A stretch of DNA of 64,000 bases, taken from the NCBI GenBank assembly GCA_964467455.1, contig CAYXQJ010000013.1, positions 17,832 through 81,831 on the forward strand, read 5' to 3'. Origin of the DNA: OLB6 sp964467455 (GTDB taxonomy: Bacteria; Bacteroidota; Ignavibacteria; Kapaibacteriales; Kapaibacteriaceae). The position numbers were made by a program, and so were the translations under genes. Shown in pieces: positions 24,286-32,554 of this stretch; the stretch's first letter is position 1; each line of letters begins with the position of its first letter. The notes beneath the pieces are model-generated. The model made no database searches. It worked only from the letters and a program-made list of their open reading frames with translations, and was not told where the DNA came from.

Positions 24286-26334
24286 TCAACGACGGTGGAC
24301 GGCGGGTTCGTACTGACGAAATTTCATCGTGTACGAGCCACGTCCTTGCGTCAACGAGCGCAACTGCGTCACGTAGCCGAATAGCTGCGACAGCGGCACC
24401 AGGGCCGTCACAACTTGCAGGATGTCTCGGGATTGGATCCCTTCTACCCTGCCCATGCGGGAACTGAGATCCGCAATGACCTCACCCACATATTCCTCGG
24501 GCGTAACGACCTCGACTTCGAAGACCGGCTCCATCATGATGGGGCTGGCCTGTCGGACCGCATCTCGTGCGGCGATCGAGGCGGCGACGGTATAAGCCGT
24601 CTCCGTTGCGTCTTCTTCATCATATGCCGCGTCTACTAGGACGGCCATGACATCGATCATGGGGTATCCTGCGACCGGACCAACTCTGAGGGCTTCGACG
24701 GCCCCCTTTGCAACACTCTTTACGTACGACTCGGGAAGTACCTCTAGTGCGAGTTCGTTGACGAACTCAAGGCCTTTTCCAGATTCGTTCGGACGGACTT
24801 CGATGGTAACCTGTCCGAATTGGTTCTTCCCCGCTGCACTCCGGGAAAACTCACCCTGAGCTCGCGCTACGGAAGAGACCGTTTCTCGATAAGCAACCTG
24901 TGGTTTCCCCACTTTAACCGGGACGTTGAACTCTCGCTTCAACCGGTCGGCGATGATCTCCAAGTGGAGTTCGCCAACACCGCTGATAATGGTCTGTCCT
25001 GTCTCAGCATCAGTATGGAACCGAAACGTCGGATCTTCTTCAGAGAGCCGATGTAAGGATTCCGTCAGTTTTTCCTGATCTGCAAGCGTCTTAGCCTCAA
25101 TGCTCTGATTGATGACCGGCTCAGCAAAACTGATGTTCTCCAGGAGGATGGGATGTTTAGCGTCGCACAACGTGTCTCCGGTGCGCGTGAATCGCAACGC
25201 CGGAATGGCCACAATGTCTCCGGCAAAAACTTCATCCAACTCTTCGCGCTTGTTCGCGCTCATGCGGATGATCTTGCCGGCCCGTTCCTTCTTCTCACTC
25301 GCGACGTTGAGTACCTGTTCACCGGCTTTCAGCGTACCGGAGTAGATCCGGATGAAGGTGAGTCTGCCCACGAATGGGTCGGTGATCACCTTGAACGCCA
25401 ACGCAGCAAATGGTGCGTCATCTTGCGGCGGACGTGTCTCTTCTCGCTCAATGTTCTTGACGTCGTGTCCATGAACATGTCCTACGTCAAGGGGCGATGG
25501 GAGATAGTCAACCACACCGTCAAGCAGCTGTTGCACACCTTTGTTCTTGAAGGACGAGCCGCAGAACACCGGTGTGACCTTCGAGTGCAAGGTCGCCGTT
25601 CGAAGTCCTGCTTTCAATTCTTCAGGGGTGATGTGCTCGCCCCCTAAATACCGTTCCAACAACGAGTCGTCGTGGTCGGCAATGGCTTCTACAAGCTGCG
25701 TGCGGGCTGTTGTGGCTTCTTCCAACAATTCGGCCGGGATGTCCTGGACCTCGAAATGTTGGCCCTCTACGTCGTCGAACACAATGGCCTTCATCGACAA
25801 GAGGTCGATCGTGCCTTTGAACGTGTCTTCGGCGCCGTAAGGGATCTGCACGGCAACGGGGTTGGCACCCAGTCGCGTCCGCATCATCTCGATCACCCGC
25901 ATGAAGTTGGCACCGATACGGTCCATCTTGTTCACGAAGGCGATGCGTGGCACGTGGTACTGATTCGCTTGATGCCAGACGGTCTCGGATTGCGGTTCTA
26001 CACCGGCAACGGCGCAGAACAAAGCGATCGCGCCATCCAACACTCGCAGCGAACGCTGCACCTCGGCGGTAAAATCTACGTGGCCCGGCGTGTCGATAAT
26101 GTTGATCGTGGTGGTCTTCCACGCACACGATACGGCGGCCGACGTAATGGTAATGCCTCGTTCCTTCTCCTGATCCATATAGTCCGTGAAGGCAGTGCCT
26201 TCGTGGACCTCGCCCATCTTATGAAGGACGCCGGTATAGTACAGGATGCGCTCCGTCGTCGTCGTCTTCCCGGCATCAATGTGAGCCATGATGCCGATGT
26301 TTCGTACGTGGTCTATGGCGACGGTGCGAGGCAT
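24286..26334 (-). CDS. fusA: Elongation factor G paralogue in the str operon (divergent domain IV)
   Basis: 682 residues with G1 AHIDAGKTTTTERIL, switch II DTPGHVDFTAEV and G4 NKMD. Domain IV is unusual: where E. coli EF-G has H583 (GSYHDVDSSELAF) this protein reads AAYDEEDATETAY, an aspartate (D572). The other tip loop is SRSAAGKNQFG instead of the common GGxGQ form. The second EF-G of this window (36353-38446) keeps both. In organisms with an EFG1/EFG2 pair, one factor translocates and the other mainly recycles ribosomes; this copy is the better candidate for the non-translocating one (inference). It lies between rpsG and tuf, as in a normal str operon. Confidence 0.93.
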   Translation of the reverse strand: MPRTVAIDHVRNIGIMAHIDAGKTTTTERILYYTGVLHKMGEVHEGTAFTDYMDQEKERGITITSAAVSCAWKTTTINIIDTPGHVDFTAEVQRSLRVLDGAIALFCAVAGVEPQSETVWHQANQYHVPRIAFVNKMDRIGANFMRVIEMMRTRLGANPVAVQIPYGAEDTFKGTIDLLSMKAIVFDDVEGQHFEVQDIPAELLEEATTARTQLVEAIADHDDSLLERYLGGEHITPEELKAGLRTATLHSKVTPVFCGSSFKNKGVQQLLDGVVDYLPSPLDVGHVHGHDVKNIEREETRPPQDDAPFAALAFKVITDPFVGRLTFIRIYSGTLKAGEQVLNVASEKKERAGKIIRMSANKREELDEVFAGDIVAIPALRFTRTGDTLCDAKHPILLENISFAEPVINQSIEAKTLADQEKLTESLHRLSEEDPTFRFHTDAETGQTIISGVGELHLEIIADRLKREFNVPVKVGKPQVAYRETVSSVARAQGEFSRSAAGKNQFGQVTIEVRPNESGKGLEFVNELALEVLPESYVKSVAKGAVEALRVGPVAGYPMIDVMAVLVDAAYDEEDATETAYTVAASIAARDAVRQASPIMMEPVFEVEVVTPEEYVGEVIADLSSRMGRVEGIQSRDILQVVTALVPLSQLFGYVTQLRSLTQGRGSYTMKFRQYEPAVHRR

Positions 26335-26376
26335 GGTCGTCGAGTAATGTTCCTTATGTCAAAGAACGCCGGTGGA

Positions 26377-26844
26377 TCACCAGCGGAAGTGAGAGAACGC
26401 GCGGTTGGCATCAGCCATGCGGTGCATTTCGTCACGACGCTTGATCGCTCCACCTTCGCCGTTGGCTGCAGCGATGATCTCGCTGGCAAGCTTTTGGGCC
26501 ATCGAACGATCACGACGGTCTTCTGCGTATTTCTTGATCCAACGGATCGCCAGCGCAATGCGACGCTCTTCGCGGACTTCCATCGGGACTTGATACGTTG
26601 CACCACCAACGCGGCGCGGACGGATCTCGATGGCAGGGCCTACATTGACCATGGCCTTGCGGAAGACCTCAAGCGGATCTTCCTTGGTCTTCTCTGCAAC
26701 GATGTTGAAGGCTTCGTACACGATCCCGCGGGCCGTGGCCTTCTTGCCTTCTTCCATGACGTTGTTCACGAACTTGGCCAACGTCACATCGTTGTAACGC
26801 GGATCCGGCATCGTGCGGCGCTTGTCTGATCTTTTCTTACGCAT
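26377..26844 (-). CDS. rpsG: 30S ribosomal protein S7
   Basis: 155 residues: RTMPDPRYNDVTLAKFVNNVM, PAIEIRPRRVGGATYQVPMEV and GGAIKRRDEMHRMADANRAFSHFRW. Normal length; second gene of the str operon. Confidence 0.97.
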   Translation of the reverse strand: MRKKRSDKRRTMPDPRYNDVTLAKFVNNVMEEGKKATARGIVYEAFNIVAEKTKEDPLEVFRKAMVNVGPAIEIRPRRVGGATYQVPMEVREERRIALAIRWIKKYAEDRRDRSMAQKLASEIIAAANGEGGAIKRRDEMHRMADANRAFSHFRW

Positions 26845-26878
26845 ATCGGTCTGAACTCAATGTAGGTCGTAGTTGGAA

Positions 26879-27286
26879 TTACTTCTTGCCCTTGACTGCC
26901 GGTGCCGGTGCACCCGGCTTCGGACGCTTGGCGCCGTACTTGGAGCGCGCCTGCTTGCGGTTGGCCACGCCCTGCGTGTCAGCCGAACCACGAACGATGT
27001 GGTAACGCACACCCGGAAGGTCCTTCACACGGCCGCCGCGGATCAACACAATTGAGTGCTCCTGCAAGTTGTGTCCTTCACCCGGAATGTAGGCCGTGAC
27101 CTCGATACCGTTGGTGAGACGCACACGGGCCACCTTGCGAAGTGCCGAGTTCGGCTTCTTCGGTGTCGTGGTATACACACGCGTGCACACGCCGCGCTTC
27201 TGCGGACAGGACTGCAAGGCTGGAGACTTGCTCTTGACGTTCACGACCTTGCGGCCTTTGCGAACAAGCTGGCTGATCGTTGGCAT
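26879..27286 (-). CDS. rpsL: 30S ribosomal protein S12
   Basis: 135 residues: MPTISQLVRKGRKVVNVKSK, TPKKPNSALRKVARVRLTNG and GGRVKDLPGVRYHIVRGS. The lysines at the streptomycin-critical positions (KKPNS and RVKDLPG) are wild type. First gene of the str operon, behind a clear promoter at 27350-27381. Confidence 0.97.
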   Translation of the reverse strand: MPTISQLVRKGRKVVNVKSKSPALQSCPQKRGVCTRVYTTTPKKPNSALRKVARVRLTNGIEVTAYIPGEGHNLQEHSIVLIRGGRVKDLPGVRYHIVRGSADTQGVANRKQARSKYGAKRPKPGAPAPAVKGKK

Positions 27287-27349
27287 TTTCTCTTTGCGTT
27301 TTTAGACAGTAATAGGCACAAAAGAGGGCTTTTGCGCCAGTAGAGCTGA

Positions 27350-27381
27350 CAAAAGTACGGGACGTATTATTCAATTCCAAA
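27350..27381 (-). promoter_or_regulatory. Bacteroidetes-type promoter of the str operon
   Basis: Minus strand: TTTG (27381-27378), 20 bp, then TACTTTTGT (27357-27349), a full match to TTTG-N19-21-TAnnTTTGY. It gives a leader of roughly 55-60 nt before the rpsL ATG. The rest of the 230-bp gap holds the conserved element at 27454-27514 and no gene that I can see. Confidence 0.82.
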
Positions 27382-27453
27382 TGGGGGACGGAACGAATGT
27401 CGTGCTTGCCCCTTATGTCCTTACAAGGCAACATCTTACAGGGAAACACCGAA

Positions 27454-27514
27454 CGGCCCACAGCATGGAGAGCCGTGGACCGCTCGAGTTCACCCAGAAT
27501 GTGAAAGACTGCAC
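27454..27514 (-). other. Conserved intergenic element, copy 2 (unknown)
   Basis: Shares blocks CGGCCC, CATGGAG, GTTCA and GTGAAAGACTGCAC, in order, with 4176-4225. It starts two bases after the stop codon of the T9SS protein and ends ~73 bp before the str promoter. Function unknown; could be a small RNA, a 3'-end structure or a degenerate repeat. Confidence 0.4.
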
Positions 27515-27516
27515 TA

Positions 27517-29790
27517 CTAGTTTTTCATCAGAGGCGACATCGCAACACCGTTGGGGCTGCGGAGCACGACATTGTACAATCCGGGTTGAAGGTCTGTGAC
27601 GTTGAGGTCCATGGTCGTGACACCGGTCGGCACTTCGCCGCTATACAGTGTGCGACCCTGAACATCAACAAGTGAAAGCTTTGTCCACGCAACGTTCGGC
27701 GGAAGCGCCACCGTTGCCGTTGATGTTGCCGGCTGCGGATAGATGTTGATCGGCTCATCAATGATGATGGGCTCGTTCACACTCGTCGGGTCGCCATCAC
27801 CAAGCTTGGCCAGAACGATCTTACGCTCATATCGCATCACGGCTTCAAAGCCGTATGAATATGGCACCGTCACAAACGAACCAACATAGCCGGGCTGTTC
27901 AGACTTCACGCCGATTGAGACCGTGAATTGATCGTATGGCGCTGCTTCCATCGGCAATGGCGTTGTGGAGGTGACCTTGAACGGCTCTATGACATCGAGT
28001 ACCGTTGTAATGTCGAACGTCGCGTTCCAAAGCGTTGCGCGATAGTAGAGGTCGATCTCCGCATCCTCTCCGATCGGCACCGTGCCAAGATCGAAGACGT
28101 CGTCGATCACATCCTGACGGCTTGTGGCGATCACCGGCAAGTACAACGTGCCGTTCGAGGTGCTAACACGCATTGTACTCGCAAAGACACCCTTGTTGAT
28201 CGGCTCGAACAAGACGCCGATCGGAAGCGTTTCGCCCGGTGCGAGTGTCAAAGGAAACTCAGGAAGATCGACAAGAGCGAAAGCGTTCAGGTCGCCACCC
28301 TCCATACTGACACCCGTGATCTCGATGTTGGATTGACCGGCGTTGCTGACAACGTCGAATTGCTGCATGACCATTTGTGTGGTGGTGACGTCGCCGAAGT
28401 CAGCAAGGTCGTTGACGAGCTGCAATCCATCCTCTGCGATCGGGATCTGCGAGTATGAGCTTACGTGCATTGCGACACTCACTTGATCATCAAAACGGAC
28501 CGCAAGTACGCCCCAGGCTTCGCCTTCTTCTTGACGTTCATGGGCAAGACGAATGTCCATGAATGCTCCCGGCTGGATCACATCGCCGGCCTTTGGCGAA
28601 AGGATCTCAACACCTTCCATGCCGTGAATGTTGATGGCCTTGATACGGCGCACCGAAGTACCATTGTTCTGCAACGCACCAACGTACGTGAACTCCATAC
28701 GAGTACCCACAGGGATCGCACCAAGGGCAAGGTGCTTTTTTGTGAGCGAGACACCCGTTGAAGGGCGTGAACGATCGTACCAACGTGTGTAGACATCTTG
28801 AGCGAACCCAACAGCGATCACCTTATCACCGCCGCGGGCGGCGTGAATGATCGTTCCTTGTTCGCTGATATCAACGATACCCCAGTTGCGTCCACCGTCG
28901 GTTGAACGGAATTCTGCTGCCACAGCAACCGGCTCTCCCATTACCTCCATCATGCGTATACCGAGGGCGAGAAGGTCGAGACCTTCGCCACGGACAAGAT
29001 CGGTCACAATGTTCATCTCTGGTTGCGCTTCGAATTGCCACGTTTCGCCGGCATCGAGTGTGCGGAGAATGCCGACCTCTTCACCGATCTGCATCCCGAC
29101 CGCTACCCAATCACCTGCCACTCGCTGTACGCTGGTGATCAACATATCGCGGGCTGCGATCTTACTTTCAAACCAGGTTCGTCCGGCATCGTGAGACACA
29201 TAGATCAACGGCGAACCAAATTCTTGCGAACCACCGACCGAACCGTAGATGACAACGTCAGAGATCGAAACGAACTGCACTCCGGAGAGGACCACACGCT
29301 GATCGGGAAAGTCCACATCGACCGGCGCAAACTCTACACCGCCGTCACTTGAGCGAAAGATCACCGGCTCGTCATTCAGACCGGTACCAACGATGATGGC
29401 AACGTGATTTTCTGCATCAACACCCGTGAAGGAGATGTTGGCGTCGATCGATTGTTCCGTTGGCTCGGCGTCAGGCAACATGCGCACCACCACACCGCCA
29501 TTACCCACAGCGAGGGCGCCGGTGGAAAGGTCATACGACACTGCGTTCAAGAACGAGGTCGCCTGCGCCTGACGGATGTTGGTCCAGATCGTACCACCGT
29601 CCGTGGTATGTAAGATGTTGCCGCTCTCGCCTACGGCCCAAAACTGGTATCGGTCGCGTGCGGCGACGTCCTTCATCAGCCCATGCGGCGGCAACATGGT
29701 CGCCGTCCACGGACGCTCTTGTCCGGCAAACGCTGCCGCAGCAGCGTAGATGATCACGGCCAATATGGCCCAAAGTGTACGTTTCGACAT
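27517..29790 (-). CDS. Secreted Asp-box protein with T9SS sorting domain
   Basis: 757 residues from MSKRTLWAILAVIIYAAAAAF (signal peptide); an in-frame upstream extension lacks a ribosome site, whereas this ATG has GGAGAG. The N-terminal half has Asp-box/YCF48-like beta-propeller motifs (TTDGGTIW, SSDGGVEF, SHDAGRTW, TLDAGETW, STDGGRNW). The middle resembles immunoglobulin-like domains with centrosome/HYDIN-type blocks (LNAFALVDLPEFPLTLAPGE). The last ~80 residues (INIYPQPATSTATVAL, LVDVQGRTLYSG, LQPGLYNVVLRSPNG) form a type A T9SS sorting domain. Probably exported and anchored at the cell surface; substrate unknown. Confidence 0.85.
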   Translation of the reverse strand: MSKRTLWAILAVIIYAAAAAFAGQERPWTATMLPPHGLMKDVAARDRYQFWAVGESGNILHTTDGGTIWTNIRQAQATSFLNAVSYDLSTGALAVGNGGVVVRMLPDAEPTEQSIDANISFTGVDAENHVAIIVGTGLNDEPVIFRSSDGGVEFAPVDVDFPDQRVVLSGVQFVSISDVVIYGSVGGSQEFGSPLIYVSHDAGRTWFESKIAARDMLITSVQRVAGDWVAVGMQIGEEVGILRTLDAGETWQFEAQPEMNIVTDLVRGEGLDLLALGIRMMEVMGEPVAVAAEFRSTDGGRNWGIVDISEQGTIIHAARGGDKVIAVGFAQDVYTRWYDRSRPSTGVSLTKKHLALGAIPVGTRMEFTYVGALQNNGTSVRRIKAINIHGMEGVEILSPKAGDVIQPGAFMDIRLAHERQEEGEAWGVLAVRFDDQVSVAMHVSSYSQIPIAEDGLQLVNDLADFGDVTTTQMVMQQFDVVSNAGQSNIEITGVSMEGGDLNAFALVDLPEFPLTLAPGETLPIGVLFEPINKGVFASTMRVSTSNGTLYLPVIATSRQDVIDDVFDLGTVPIGEDAEIDLYYRATLWNATFDITTVLDVIEPFKVTSTTPLPMEAAPYDQFTVSIGVKSEQPGYVGSFVTVPYSYGFEAVMRYERKIVLAKLGDGDPTSVNEPIIIDEPINIYPQPATSTATVALPPNVAWTKLSLVDVQGRTLYSGEVPTGVTTMDLNVTDLQPGLYNVVLRSPNGVAMSPLMKN

Positions 29791-29893
29791 TGCGTTCTCT
29801 CCATGTGAAAAGTTGTTCTGAGTTTTGCAGAAGGACGCACATCTCCGTTCAGAGTTCACCCACATTTCGGCCCATTCTTCGAAGTCGACATCC

Positions 29894-31372
29894 ATGCCCC
29901 GCCACGTCAACGACGATCTCTACCGCCTGGTCCACTCCCTGAGTGCGACGGAACGGGGCTACGTGAAGAAGTACTGGACGAAGTACTCCGACGCCGCCGA
30001 TCAGGACTATGCCGAGCTGTTCGACATCCTCGTTGACTTGCCCTCCCACTCCTCTACAGCCCTGACTGCTGCTGTTAAGGGGCGGTCCTGGGCGCCACGT
30101 CTCTCCCAAGTCAAGAACTACTGCACCTCACGCGTCCTCGAAGCATTACGCTCCTACTCGTCATCAGCCACACCATCAAAGCAGATCGCAGAACTGCTTG
30201 ATGATGCAGACCTGTTGTGGGACCGTATGCTGTACGATGCAGGACTCAAGCGCGTCGAACGCGCCCGCACGATGGCCGCAACGTTCGATGAGTTTGCGCT
30301 TCATCTGCGCGCCCTCTCTTGGCTGAAGCGCTATCGTCAGCTCGTCCTCGAGCAGCCGGCCGTAAGCGCCGACATCGACGAACTGAGCGCCGAACAACAA
30401 CGCGTCTTTGAACGGTATCAGAACTCCGTCGCCTATGAAGGCCTCGGCAACGCCATGCATCATCATCTGATCATGAGCACAAAGGGCGATGCTGACTCAC
30501 GCCGCTGGCTCGATACACTACCGTCCCATCCGCTGCTGGCGTCAGCCGATGCTCCCCTGTCGGTCTCGGCTGCGCTCAACCGCCTCCTCGCCTTGTGCGC
30601 CTGGTACCGACTGCATCACCCCGACCCGCAGCAGGCCTTTGACCACGCCGATGCCTTGGTCCACCTCATGCAAGCGAACGAAGAGGTCTTCACCGCCAAG
30701 CCGAACGTGCGTGATCAGATCACCTTCCTCTATCTCGACTGCTGCCTGGAGCTGCAGCGCTTTGATGACTTCCTCGGCATGATCGATCAATATTGGAAAC
30801 CCACGCCCCCTACCAAACCCACGGCGGATGCGGTGCAACATGGATATCGACTATGGGCGCTGGAAGTGGGATATGTGTTGCGGTCAACGCGTACGGACCG
30901 CATCACGAAGAAGCACGACGCGATCAAACGCTTCTTCAGTGAACATGCCGAGAACATTCCGGCACACTCGCGCATCGTGAATGTCTTTGGCATGATCAGG
31001 ATCTTCAGGGATCCATTCTGGATGCAGCAGATGCTGCAGGAGCCAACGGACGTACGTCCGGACCTTCATGCGGCGTCGATGATCATCGAATTGATGGCGG
31101 CGATGGAACAGCACGACCGCGACTTCATTCGCAATCGTGTACGCACGCTGGAACGATTTGTGAAGAAGCATCTGCCGTCAACACCTTCTATCACGGCCAT
31201 CCAGAGCTTCTTCCGTCGCTGGCCCGATGCAAACGCCGTCAAGGCCCGCGCACTGATCGAAGAGACGATCAGCAAACTGGAACAGATGGAATCTCCCCAC
31301 GTCTTCGACCCCGTTGTACAATCCGGCGTCTTTGAGTGGCTTCACGGCATGAACCTCAAACCCTCGAGGTAA
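29894..31372 (+). CDS. Hypothetical helical protein (Bacteroidota-type)
   Basis: 492 residues from MPRHVNDDLYRLVHSLSATERGYVKKYW. It has no signal peptide or membrane segment and appears wholly alpha-helical, rich in Leu, Ala, His and Arg, perhaps with helical repeats. The opening 'D-L-Y-x-L-x-x-S-L-S-x-x-E-x-x-Y-x-K' is a pattern I associate with uncharacterised Bacteroidota proteins. I do not recognise a function. It is divergent from the T9SS gene (104 bp between starts) and its 3' end overlaps the convergent gluQ by 31 bp. No good promoter was found. Confidence 0.6.
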   Translation: MPRHVNDDLYRLVHSLSATERGYVKKYWTKYSDAADQDYAELFDILVDLPSHSSTALTAAVKGRSWAPRLSQVKNYCTSRVLEALRSYSSSATPSKQIAELLDDADLLWDRMLYDAGLKRVERARTMAATFDEFALHLRALSWLKRYRQLVLEQPAVSADIDELSAEQQRVFERYQNSVAYEGLGNAMHHHLIMSTKGDADSRRWLDTLPSHPLLASADAPLSVSAALNRLLALCAWYRLHHPDPQQAFDHADALVHLMQANEEVFTAKPNVRDQITFLYLDCCLELQRFDDFLGMIDQYWKPTPPTKPTADAVQHGYRLWALEVGYVLRSTRTDRITKKHDAIKRFFSEHAENIPAHSRIVNVFGMIRIFRDPFWMQQMLQEPTDVRPDLHAASMIIELMAAMEQHDRDFIRNRVRTLERFVKKHLPSTPSITAIQSFFRRWPDANAVKARALIEETISKLEQMESPHVFDPVVQSGVFEWLHGMNLKPSR

Positions 31373-32106
31373 CGCTCCACGCGCTCGATGATGCGCTGCG
31401 GTCCTTCACCGCGCTCTCGCATCGACCGCAGATCCGTACTGCCTTGCGACTTCGACAACTTCTGTCCATCAGCATCCGTGATCAACGGGTGATGGATGAT
31501 CTCGATCTGTTGGAAGGGGGCAAGCATTTCCACGTGCGCGGCCAGCATGTGCTGCGTCTCCGACGCCGCGCGCAGGTCTTCACCACGTACAATGTGCGTG
31601 ATGCCAAACTGCACATCATCCACAACGGATGCGATCATATAGGCCGGCGCGCCGTTCTTCTGTCGCACAATGGGAAAGGGTATCGCCGCATCCGGCGCAT
31701 TCCACCGCAGCGACGTCTCCGGCGTATCAAGCGGCAGACCTTTGTGTGCACAGGTTCCCGTATACGTCATCGTCGCAGATGCTGCACGCAACTCCGCGCG
31801 CGTGCACGAACAGGCAAACACCTGCCCCTTAGCAACCAAGTCATCGATCGCAGCGAAATAGGCACCATAGCGCAGCCGCTGCGACGGCAGTTGCGTGTAT
31901 TCGATCCCCAGCCATTCCAACGACTGAAAGATGTCGTCAACAAACTGCGGATGGACCTTTTCCTGATCAACATCATCGATGCGCAATAGAACGGATGCAC
32001 CCATCCTCCGCGCCAACATCCACGTCAGCACAAAGTTGAATGCATTCCCTTCGTGGAGGAAACCAGAGGGGGTGGGAGCAATTCGCGTCCTTCTTTCGAC
32101 GTCCAT
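31342..32106 (-). CDS. gluQ: Glutamyl-Q tRNA(Asp) synthetase
   Basis: Attaches glutamate to queuosine in tRNA-Asp; a truncated GluRS without an anticodon-binding domain. From M at 32106 the protein is ~254 residues: RTRIAPTPSGFLHEGN (HIGH region), DDVDQEKVHPQF, single zinc site CSC...YTGTC (as in E. coli YadB) and KLSKSQGS (KMSKS region). An open frame runs on 50 codons upstream, but those codons are made of 7-bp repeats and give Gly/Asn/Gln-rich nonsense, so the start at 32106 is chosen; even there, the first codons lie in a GTCCNNN repeat. Confidence 0.88.
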   Translation of the reverse strand: MDVERRTRIAPTPSGFLHEGNAFNFVLTWMLARRMGASVLLRIDDVDQEKVHPQFVDDIFQSLEWLGIEYTQLPSQRLRYGAYFAAIDDLVAKGQVFACSCTRAELRAASATMTYTGTCAHKGLPLDTPETSLRWNAPDAAIPFPIVRQKNGAPAYMIASVVDDVQFGITHIVRGEDLRAASETQHMLAAHVEMLAPFQQIEIIHHPLITDADGQKLSKSQGSTDLRSMRERGEGPQRIIERVERYLEGLRFMP

Positions 32107-32128
32107 CGTCCGGCGTCCTTCGTCCATC
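32101..32128. repeat. 4 x 7-bp repeat, GTCCNNN family, over the gluQ start
   Basis: GTCCATC, GTCCGGC, GTCCTTC, GTCCATC on the + strand in 7-bp register; traces continue to ~32087. The first unit contains the predicted gluQ ATG. Same family (other strand) as 4041-4089. Confidence 0.8.
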
Positions 32129-32133
32129 AATCT

Positions 32134-32182
32134 GTTCCCAGTTCCCTGTTCCCTGTTCCCAGTTCCCTGTTCCCTGTTCCCT
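32134..32182. repeat. 7 x 7-bp repeat, GTTCCCN family
   Basis: GTTCCCA, T, T, A, T, T, T: seven heptamers on the + strand, the reverse complement of the GGGAACN family of 3962-4038. The last unit overlaps the stop codon of the next gene (32181-32183). Five bases separate it from the GTCCNNN array, as in the composite near the arg operon. Confidence 0.88.
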
Positions 32183-32471
32183 ATTCCACCACTGTAAAGA
32201 TCTCTCTCTTCCCCGACTCGCACAGCGGCGTCACTGTTTGATACCAGCGGCGCCACTCATCGGTCATGCTATCGCGCATGCTCGATTCCCACTCGGCAAG
32301 GTTAGAGGCCGTGGTCTCCAACACGAAGGTGTAGGAATCACCGACAAGGTCGGCCAGAAGTCGGTAGTTGATGCCGGCTGCGTCGAAGAGGTGTTTACCG
32401 TTCTCCATCGCTGTTCTGAAGTCGCGGGCCTTGCCGAACTTCAACTGAAAGATATCACGGACCACGATCAT
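32181..32471 (-). CDS. Small alpha-beta barrel (NIPSNAP-like) protein
   Basis: 96 residues from MIVVRDIFQLKFGKARDFRTAM, with a strong AAGGAGG site. Pattern: beta strand, helix with a conserved 'FGKA' turn, beta (YRLLADLVGDSYTFVLETTA), helix with WESSMRD, ending in FTVVE. This looks like a dimeric alpha-beta barrel of the NIPSNAP/ABM class; no catalytic residues can be assigned. The TAG stop lies inside the last heptamer of the GTTCCCN array. Confidence 0.6.
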   Translation of the reverse strand: MIVVRDIFQLKFGKARDFRTAMENGKHLFDAAGINYRLLADLVGDSYTFVLETTASNLAEWESSMRDSMTDEWRRWYQTVTPLCESGKREIFTVVE

Positions 32472-32490
32472 GGGGTCCTCCTTGAATTGT

Positions 32491-32540
32491 TGCTCCCCCC
32501 GTAGATATCGCAATGTTAGCGAATATCTCGTGAGGGAGCA
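32491..32540 (-). other. Long intercistronic hairpin
   Basis: TGCTCCC (32491-32497) pairs with GGGAGCA (32534-32540), and inside it AGATATCGC pairs with GCGAATATCT (one bulged A). It lies between the T9SS gene at 32555 and the ribosome site of the small barrel gene. There is no T-run on the minus strand, so an mRNA processing or stability structure is as likely as a terminator. Confidence 0.55.
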
Positions 32541-32554
32541 GCAATACGCCCTTT

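Noticed and set aside
32107..32256. 50-codon N-terminal extension of gluQ
   Set aside because: Codons come from heptamer repeats and the region overlaps the neighbouring gene; the family N-terminus begins at the later Met.
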